Part shown: positions 22,455 through 27,394 of the stretch, piece by piece
How the letters are laid out: each line of letters begins with the position of its first letter
Numbering within the stretch: the stretch's first letter is position 1
Source of the DNA: an uncultured Bacteroidales bacterium
GTDB lineage: Bacteria > Bacteroidota > Bacteroidia > Bacteroidales > Paludibacteraceae
DNA length: 27,394 bases
Direction: 5' to 3'
NCBI GenBank assembly: GCA_937907165.1
Contig: CALCUH010000163.1
Location: 1-27,394 of the forward strand
The notes under the pieces: model-generated
What the model was told of the DNA's origin: nothing
What the model saw: the letters and a program-made list of their open reading frames with translations, nothing else
The model's database searches: none
Position numbers and translations under genes: made by a program

Positions 22455-24728
22455 TTACTTGTTGTTGAGTTGAGCGTCGATGACAGCGATGGTCGTCATG
22501 TTGACGATGTCGCGTACAGAAGCCTCAACGTCGAGCACGTGAACAGGTTTCTTGAGACCCATTTGAACAGGACCTACGCTCTCGGCCATGCCCATCTGCA
22601 TCAACATGCGGTAAGCGATGTTAGCGGAGTTGAGGCAAGGGAAGATCATGGTGTTGACGTCCATGCCGTCGATCTTGCTGAATGGGAACTTCTCGTGGCG
22701 GAGCTTCTTGTCCAAAGCGAAGTTGACTTGCATCTCACCATCGACCAAAATCTCAGGGTGGTTCTTATGCAAAGACTCGACAGCCTCGTGTACGATGCAA
22801 GGGTTACCCGTCGTATCGGCGCCGAAGTTAGAGTAAGACAACATAGCCATGACAGGATGTTCGTTGAACAATTTAACCGTTTGGTTCGTCAAAGTAGCGA
22901 TCTCAGCCAAAGTCTCAGCGCTTGGAGAGTCGTTCATCAAGGTATCTGCCATGAAGTAGACGCCCTTAGAAGTGTTCAATATGTTCAAAGCGGCGATGTT
23001 GCTGATGCCCTCACGCATGCCGATGATGTCCATGGCAGGTTTGATAGCCTCCATGTAGCGGGTGTAAGAACCGGTGATCATAGCGTCAGCCTCACCCATC
23101 TCCACCATCATGGCGCCGAAGTAGTTGCGGTCGTACATCTTCTCGTTAGCCTCGGAGTAAGTGTAACCATTACGAGCCAATTTCTCGGAGAGATACTTAG
23201 CGTAGCGGTTGCGGCGAGCCTCTTCACGGTCGTGGCGGAGGTTGATGATTTCGATGCCTTCGATGTCGATGCCGTTCTCTTTAGCGATCTTAGCGATTCT
23301 TTCCTCGTTGCCCAACAAGATAGGAATACAGATGCCTTCCTTCTTCGTTGTGGAAGCAGCTTGGAGCGTGTTAGCCGTGTTAGCCTCCGTGAAGACCACA
23401 CGTTTAGGGTTAGCCTTAGCGGCCTCGGTCAAAGAACCGATGAGCGTGTTGTCCAATCCCATGCGGGCGCGGAGCTCGTTCTTGTATTCGTTCCAGTTGG
23501 TGATTTGCTTGCGGGCAACGCCAGACTCCATAGCAGCCTTAGCAACGGCAGGAGCGACAGTCTCGAGCAAACGAGGGTCGAATGCTGTAGGGATGATGTA
23601 CTCAGGACCGAATTTCATCTTCTTGTTTCCGTAAGCGACGGAAACAGCCTCAGGAACCGGTTGTTTAGCCAACTCCGCCAAAGCGCGGACAGCGGCCAGC
23701 TTCATCTCCTCGTTGATAGCCTTAGCGTGGGTATCCAAGGCGCCGCGGAAGATGTAAGGGAAACCGAGTACGTTGTTGATTTGGTTCGGATAGTCTGAAC
23801 GACCCGTACCGAAGATGATGTCAGGACGGGATGCCTTAGCGTCCTCGTAAGAAATCTCAGGAGTAGGGTTGGCCAAAGCGAATACGATAGGGTTCTTCGC
23901 CATGCTGCGAACCATGTCTTGGCTCAAAACGTTACCCTTGGACAAGCCCAAGAATACGTCGGCGTCCTTGACAGCCTCAGCCAAAGTCGTGATGTCACGG
24001 CTGGTAGCGAAAGGCTTCTTACGGTCGTTCAAGTCCGTTCTCTTCGTGTTGATGACACCCTTGGAGTCGCACATTACGATGTTCTCCAATCTAGCGCCCA
24101 ACGCCATATATAATTTCGTGCAAGAGTTGGCGGCAGCGCCAGCTCCGTTTACGACGATCTTCACATCCTCGATTTTCTTGCCCACCAATTCCAAAGCGTT
24201 GACCAACGCGGCGGAAGAGATGATGGCGGTACCGTGTTGGTCGTCATGCATCAACGGAATATCCAACTCAGCTTTCAGACGGTCCTCGATTTCGAAGCAC
24301 TCAGGAGCTTTGATGTCCTCCAAGTTGATACCTCCGAATGTAGGAGCGATCGCTTTGACAGTCTGGCAGAACTTGTCGATGTCCTTCTCGTTCACCTCGA
24401 TGTCGAACACATCCACGTCAGCGAAGATCTTGAACAAGAGTCCTTTACCTTCCATAACTGGCTTTCCAGCCTCGGCGCCTATGTCGCCAAGACCCAAAAC
24501 GGCGGTACCGTTGGAGATCACAGCCACCAAGTTTCCTTTGGCGGTGTAATCGTAAGCCTTCTGTTGGTCTTTTTGAATCTCCAAGCATGGCTCAGCCACA
24601 CCTGGTGAGTAAGCCAACGCCAAATCTCTTTGGGTAGCTGTCGGCTTGGTTGGAACTACTTGGACCTTACCCGGTCTTCCTTCCGCGTGATATTTTAACG
24701 CGTCTGATAATTTTTTTTCGTCACTCAT
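22455..24728 (-). CDS. maeB: NADP-type malic enzyme with phosphotransacetylase-like domain
   Basis: This 757-residue cytosolic enzyme decarboxylates malate to pyruvate. The malic domain has the catalytic Tyr40 (AYSPGVAEPC) and Lys95 (MEGKGLLFK) and metal ligands Glu137, Asp138 (NLEDIKAPE) and Asp162 (HDDQHGT). The nucleotide-binding fold has VVNGAGAAA (192-200). From about residue 430 to the end there is a phosphate acetyl/butyryl-transferase-like domain. In MaeB proteins this domain is regulatory, binding acetyl-CoA, and is not thought to be catalytic. The length is the family norm. The -7 box TATCTTTG lies at 24773-24780, and a terminator follows the gene. It is monocistronic. Confidence 0.96.
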   Translation of the reverse strand: MSDEKKLSDALKYHAEGRPGKVQVVPTKPTATQRDLALAYSPGVAEPCLEIQKDQQKAYDYTAKGNLVAVISNGTAVLGLGDIGAEAGKPVMEGKGLLFKIFADVDVFDIEVNEKDIDKFCQTVKAIAPTFGGINLEDIKAPECFEIEDRLKAELDIPLMHDDQHGTAIISSAALVNALELVGKKIEDVKIVVNGAGAAANSCTKLYMALGARLENIVMCDSKGVINTKRTDLNDRKKPFATSRDITTLAEAVKDADVFLGLSKGNVLSQDMVRSMAKNPIVFALANPTPEISYEDAKASRPDIIFGTGRSDYPNQINNVLGFPYIFRGALDTHAKAINEEMKLAAVRALAELAKQPVPEAVSVAYGNKKMKFGPEYIIPTAFDPRLLETVAPAVAKAAMESGVARKQITNWNEYKNELRARMGLDNTLIGSLTEAAKANPKRVVFTEANTANTLQAASTTKKEGICIPILLGNEERIAKIAKENGIDIEGIEIINLRHDREEARRNRYAKYLSEKLARNGYTYSEANEKMYDRNYFGAMMVEMGEADAMITGSYTRYMEAIKPAMDIIGMREGISNIAALNILNTSKGVYFMADTLMNDSPSAETLAEIATLTNQTVKLFNEHPVMAMLSYSNFGADTTGNPCIVHEAVESLHKNHPEILVDGEMQVNFALDKKLRHEKFPFSKIDGMDVNTMIFPCLNSANIAYRMLMQMGMAESVGPVQMGLKKPVHVLDVEASVRDIVNMTTIAVIDAQLNNK

Positions 24729-24772
24729 ATATCTCAGAAATTATGTTTTTCAACATATTTTTATTTTCGATG

Positions 24773-24780
24773 CAAAGATA
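24773..24780 (-). promoter_or_regulatory. Promoter -7 box of maeB
   Basis: The minus strand reads TATCTTTG followed by CATC, a perfect TAnnTTTG match, 44 bp upstream of the ATG at 24728. Confidence 0.55.
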
Positions 24781-25087
24781 GTAAAAATATCTTTTCCGAC
24801 CTAATCACTTCCTTTTTTATGTTAAAAAATGCTATTTATTTACAAAATGTAATGTGTTTGTGTTGTTTTTATGATAAAATGCGCTCTGATTGTGCCTTTT
24901 TTTACGGAAGGGAATATTTATTGTGTCATTGTGATTCATTTTGTAAGGAACTAATCCTCTATTTTATGGTGTAACCTCACTATAGAGGAAATCGGCGAAG
25001 TGGATTTTCCCCTTTAGTTGAGTGACATTGATAGTTATAGCGAAGGCTCCGTCGTTTAGTTAGACGGAGTCTTCCTTCGTCGTTTTA
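24781..25087. other. Intergenic region with two inverted repeats
   Basis: This gap of about 300 bp lies between the maeB promoter and the DUF4491 gene. It contains an 8-bp inverted repeat (TCCTCTAT at 24955-24962 with ATAGAGGA at 24982-24989) and a 12-bp hairpin with one G-T pair (25042-25053 with 25063-25074, core CTCCGTC/GACGGAG). The second may end the DUF4491 transcript, though no T-run follows on that strand. A 51-codon, Cys-rich plus-strand frame at 24819-24974 has no ribosome binding site and I do not call it a gene. Confidence 0.5.
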
Positions 25088-25375
25088 TTATTTTTTCTTT
25101 TTGGGATTGGCAGGAAACCAACCTTTTTTCACCCGTTCCTCTTGCTCGAACAATTCCAGTATGGACCAAAAGCAGCAGAATGCTAACACTCCTACGATAG
25201 AGGAGGTTACAAGGTTATCTATCATTAAGGAGATGATGGAAAATAGGATTCCGGCAAGGGCGAATACCCACCAGCATTTTTTGCCGATATAATATTCCGC
25301 TTTGATGACGATGGGATGGAAAGCGCCGATAAGGATAAAGGCGGCGGCTCCAAGGATGATTCCAGACCAGTTCAT
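25088..25375 (-). CDS. DUF4491 membrane protein
   Basis: This 95-residue integral membrane protein has three predicted helices (about 5-22, 35-51, 55-73) and a basic C-terminal tail. FHPIVIKAEYY (19-29), CWWVF (34-38) and LFEQEERVKKGWFPANPK (75-92) are the hallmarks of the DUF4491 family, which is widespread in Bacteroidales and some Clostridia and has no known function. It stands alone. No consensus promoter box is evident in the 50 bp upstream. Confidence 0.85.
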   Translation of the reverse strand: MNWSGIILGAAAFILIGAFHPIVIKAEYYIGKKCWWVFALAGILFSIISLMIDNLVTSSIVGVLAFCCFWSILELFEQEERVKKGWFPANPKKKK

Positions 25376-25423
25376 GATTTTGTATTATTCAATAATTGAT
25401 AAAAATGTTAAGCGAAAAATCTT

Positions 25424-25478
25424 AGAAGCTGTTTAAATTTTTTTATTGGAGATTTTCATGAATTTTTAAACAGCTTCT
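25424..25478. repeat. Inverted repeat, 14-bp arms, MITE- or terminator-like
   Basis: AGAAGCTGTTTAAA (25424-25437) and TTTAAACAGCTTCT (25465-25478) are perfect inverted arms around 27 bp of AT-rich sequence. It lies between two minus-strand genes, 29 bp after the stop of the partial gene. The arms resemble a palindrome that I recall as frequent between genes in Bacteroidales. It could be a terminator, a small mobile repeat or both. Confidence 0.5.
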
Positions 25479-25506
25479 TAATGTCTCCGTTTGGGCGGAA
25501 TCGTTA

Positions 25507-27394
25507 TTATTTGAACAACAATTCGCAATCCATCGTCTCTTTCGCATCGGTAAGATGAACGGACGTTGTGATTAATTTGCGATCGGTGAATGTCCATTTT
25601 TCTTTGGGATCTTCCGTGTTATTAACCACTGAATAGTCTAATGAAGAATATTGTTCACCTGACATGGAGCACGTTCCGTTTCCTGAAAAGTGTAACGTGT
25701 AACAATTGGATTTATTGCTATATCCGATAGTGAATGTCCCTTGTATATTATGCTGTGCGGTGTATTCTTTTAACATACAGTCGGGAATTTCAACGCTTTG
25801 TCCGGTCGTCAATGCCCATAAAGCGTCGAAACAATCGGCTTCGCTTAGTGGATTATGATATTCGGTGGTCGCCTTGATGGTGAAGGTTCCGGAACCTGTG
25901 TGGTTCAAGACGTCGACGTTCCCTTTGATAGAAACGCCCTCGTCCGATATGCTGAACGAACCGTCGTTTGCGGGTGAAATGTTTCGGCACTCTGCCAACG
26001 CATCTTTTATACCGTCCCATAACCGCACGGAATCCATTGTGAGTAGGTGAGCCTGCTTCCCGTTTTCGTCAAGGGCGTAGGCTGGATTAATGTCAAAGTT
26101 CCAACCGTCTTCGGCAGGAATCTCGATGCCGCCGTTGGCGAGATCAATCTCCGCCACAATCTTATTCCCGCTATAATCCATGGTGAAAGGATAACGGAAC
26201 AGTTCTTCGTCGTCAGCGGAAACTAAGACGAGTTCGGGGCTAAATCCGGCGTCGGTGTAGGCGAATACACGATACTGAATGGTTCCTTTCCCCATAGAGT
26301 CGAGTGTGCATTGCCACAATTCAGGGTCGGTTATGTCCTCGCTTATGGAGGCGAATTTCATCGTTTGCCCCGCATGTTCCGATTTTTCTTTCGCGTCGCT
26401 GTCGCTTATGCGTATGGTTACAATGGTGTTCATCAGTTTGCAATAATCGTCGAAACGCATGATGGCTTCGTCGTAGGCTTCGTTCTCCTTATGGTTTTTG
26501 ATGCTTTGGAAGACGCTGACCAAGGTGCCGTTGTAAAGGTTCGCTCGTAGTTCGTTTGACAATTCGCTTTTTATGTTGGCGTTCAATCCTCCGCTGTAGG
26601 TGAACCCCATGTTTGTCGCTTCGTCCGTGCAAATGGCTTGCGCATCCTCGTTGTCCCAATATTCCCAGCAGTAAGCCGTAACCATGGAATCGATGACATT
26701 TTTCATGCCGGCTTCATCCAAATCGGTGCGTGAGAAGATAGGGTAAATGGCTTTGTACCAATCCACTGCGGTACGGAATCCTCGCCCTTCTCCGGGATTG
26801 ACGGCATACCGTCCCGCCTTGCTGTAATAGTAGTTGAAAGCGGCCTTGTACAAGTCTTTGCGTCCGCTCCAAGCCTCTTCCGCAAAACGGTTGATCGCAT
26901 AGTCGATGAATGCCACGGAAGCCATGGATGCGCTCATCACTTTTGATGACAGTGCGTTGCTGAGTGCCGATGTCGCCTGTCCTAACATAATCTTCAAGGT
27001 TCCGCCCGCCACCAATTCGTCGTTGCGTTGGTAGGACGCTCGCGCCACTTGATAGACGCTAAGGGCGGTTCCAAAATACCCAAGGTTCTCGCTGAACTTA
27101 TCGAGAAATTCGCTTTCAAAGCCGAACCCTTTCAAAGCATTGAACGTGAAATCGTTGCCTAGTTGCAGTGCGGTGCTGGCGTCGTTGGCGTAGAGATCTG
27201 CGGCTGCGAACAACGGATCTGGGGCTGTTGCTATGCTTTGCAGGTTGCGTGCCACTTCGGAAAGGTCAGTGTCGCTTCCCGGTAAATAATTGGCGATTAA
27301 ACGTGCTTCACGCGTGTTACGTTTGTCGATGGTGAACGCTCCGAAGGTCGATAAGTGATTGGTGCTAATGACCAATTCGTTTGTCGTAATGTCA
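25507..27394 (-). CDS. Large protein of unknown function, C-terminal part only
   Basis: The reading frame runs from the stop at 25507 to the right edge of the window without an ATG near the edge, so the start lies outside. At least 629 codons are present. The first residues in view (ITTNELVISTNHLSTFGAF) look like the end of a beta-sandwich domain of the kind that closes with a histidine-serine strand motif in extracellular repeat proteins. Next comes an Ala-rich helical region (residues about 60-170 of the fragment), then a mixed region and two beta-rich stretches that include GTFTIKATTEY and GTFTIGYSNKS. There is no C-terminal sorting signal that I recognise. An extracytoplasmic location is likely but unproven, and no family is recognised. 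Confidence 0.75.
   Translation of the reverse strand, partial: DITTNELVISTNHLSTFGAFTIDKRNTREARLIANYLPGSDTDLSEVARNLQSIATAPDPLFAAADLYANDASTALQLGNDFTFNALKGFGFESEFLDKFSENLGYFGTALSVYQVARASYQRNDELVAGGTLKIMLGQATSALSNALSSKVMSASMASVAFIDYAINRFAEEAWSGRKDLYKAAFNYYYSKAGRYAVNPGEGRGFRTAVDWYKAIYPIFSRTDLDEAGMKNVIDSMVTAYCWEYWDNEDAQAICTDEATNMGFTYSGGLNANIKSELSNELRANLYNGTLVSVFQSIKNHKENEAYDEAIMRFDDYCKLMNTIVTIRISDSDAKEKSEHAGQTMKFASISEDITDPELWQCTLDSMGKGTIQYRVFAYTDAGFSPELVLVSADDEELFRYPFTMDYSGNKIVAEIDLANGGIEIPAEDGWNFDINPAYALDENGKQAHLLTMDSVRLWDGIKDALAECRNISPANDGSFSISDEGVSIKGNVDVLNHTGSGTFTIKATTEYHNPLSEADCFDALWALTTGQSVEIPDCMLKEYTAQHNIQGTFTIGYSNKSNCYTLHFSGNGTCSMSGEQYSSLDYSVVNNTEDPKEKWTFTDRKLITTSVHLTDAKETMDCELLFK

Noticed and set aside
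22470..23798. 442-codon plus-strand ORF opposite maeB
   Set aside because: It is a mirror of the strongly biased codon use of maeB, lacks any protein family pattern and lies wholly inside a well-supported gene.
24819..24974. 51-codon Cys-rich plus-strand ORF between maeB and DUF4491
   Set aside because: No ribosome binding site, very AT-rich sequence, no recognisable signal or family, and its end overlaps an inverted repeat.

Overview
The window looks like a chromosomal segment from a member of the Bacteroidales (Bacteroidota). Evidence for this is the many upstream boxes of the Bacteroidota promoter form TAnnTTTG with a TTG about 18-19 bp further up, the small lipoproteins, the BspA-type leucine-rich repeat protein, the DUF4491, DUF3160 and DUF4105 proteins, a sorting-domain-like small secreted protein, and a Cas12a that from memory most resembles those of oral Bacteroidales/Porphyromonas-type bacteria. 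I cannot name the species from sequence alone.

Layout. 1-4705 (+): a small secreted protein and a DUF4105 membrane protein in tandem, two overlapping tiny lipoproteins, glyceraldehyde-3-phosphate dehydrogenase (gap) with its terminator, and a BspA-like LRR lipoprotein. 4758-6137 (-): a DHA2-type MFS drug exporter. 6373-13758 (-): a complete, intact type V-A CRISPR-Cas locus, in transcription order cas12a, cas4, cas1, cas2, leader, array. The genes overlap translationally. The array has 26 full repeats, 26 spacers and a truncated terminal repeat. The leader holds a promoter a few bases before the first repeat.

13937-16935 (-): directly upstream of cas12a lies a tandem duplicated module that I consider the most unusual part of the window. 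Each unit has, in transcription order, a WYL-family regulator gene, a 19-bp near-palindrome placed 9 bp upstream of a promoter box, a short gene (a HIRAN-domain protein in one unit, only a 32-codon ORF in the other) and a GC-rich structured element of about 117 bp. The two structured elements differ in their helix arms by two compensatory base-pair changes, which suggests a conserved folded RNA. The two regulators are identical over a 333-nt tract covering most of the DNA-binding half and well diverged in the sensor half, consistent with gene conversion, and the two candidate operators are identical. A third, decayed copy of the regulator promoter lies just upstream. How, or whether, the module acts on cas12a is not shown by the sequence.

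16936-21010 (-): three consecutive lipoprotein genes (FG-GAP-like, DUF3160, CapA-like) form an operon. 21058-21346 (+): a small sorting-domain-like gene interrupted at a T9 tract, followed by a strong terminator. 21346-24728 (-): tRNA-dihydrouridine synthase, a heptamer tandem repeat, and a malic enzyme with a phosphotransacetylase-like domain. 25088-25375 (-): DUF4491 membrane protein. 25507 to the right edge (-): the C-terminal part of a large protein of unknown function whose start lies outside the window.
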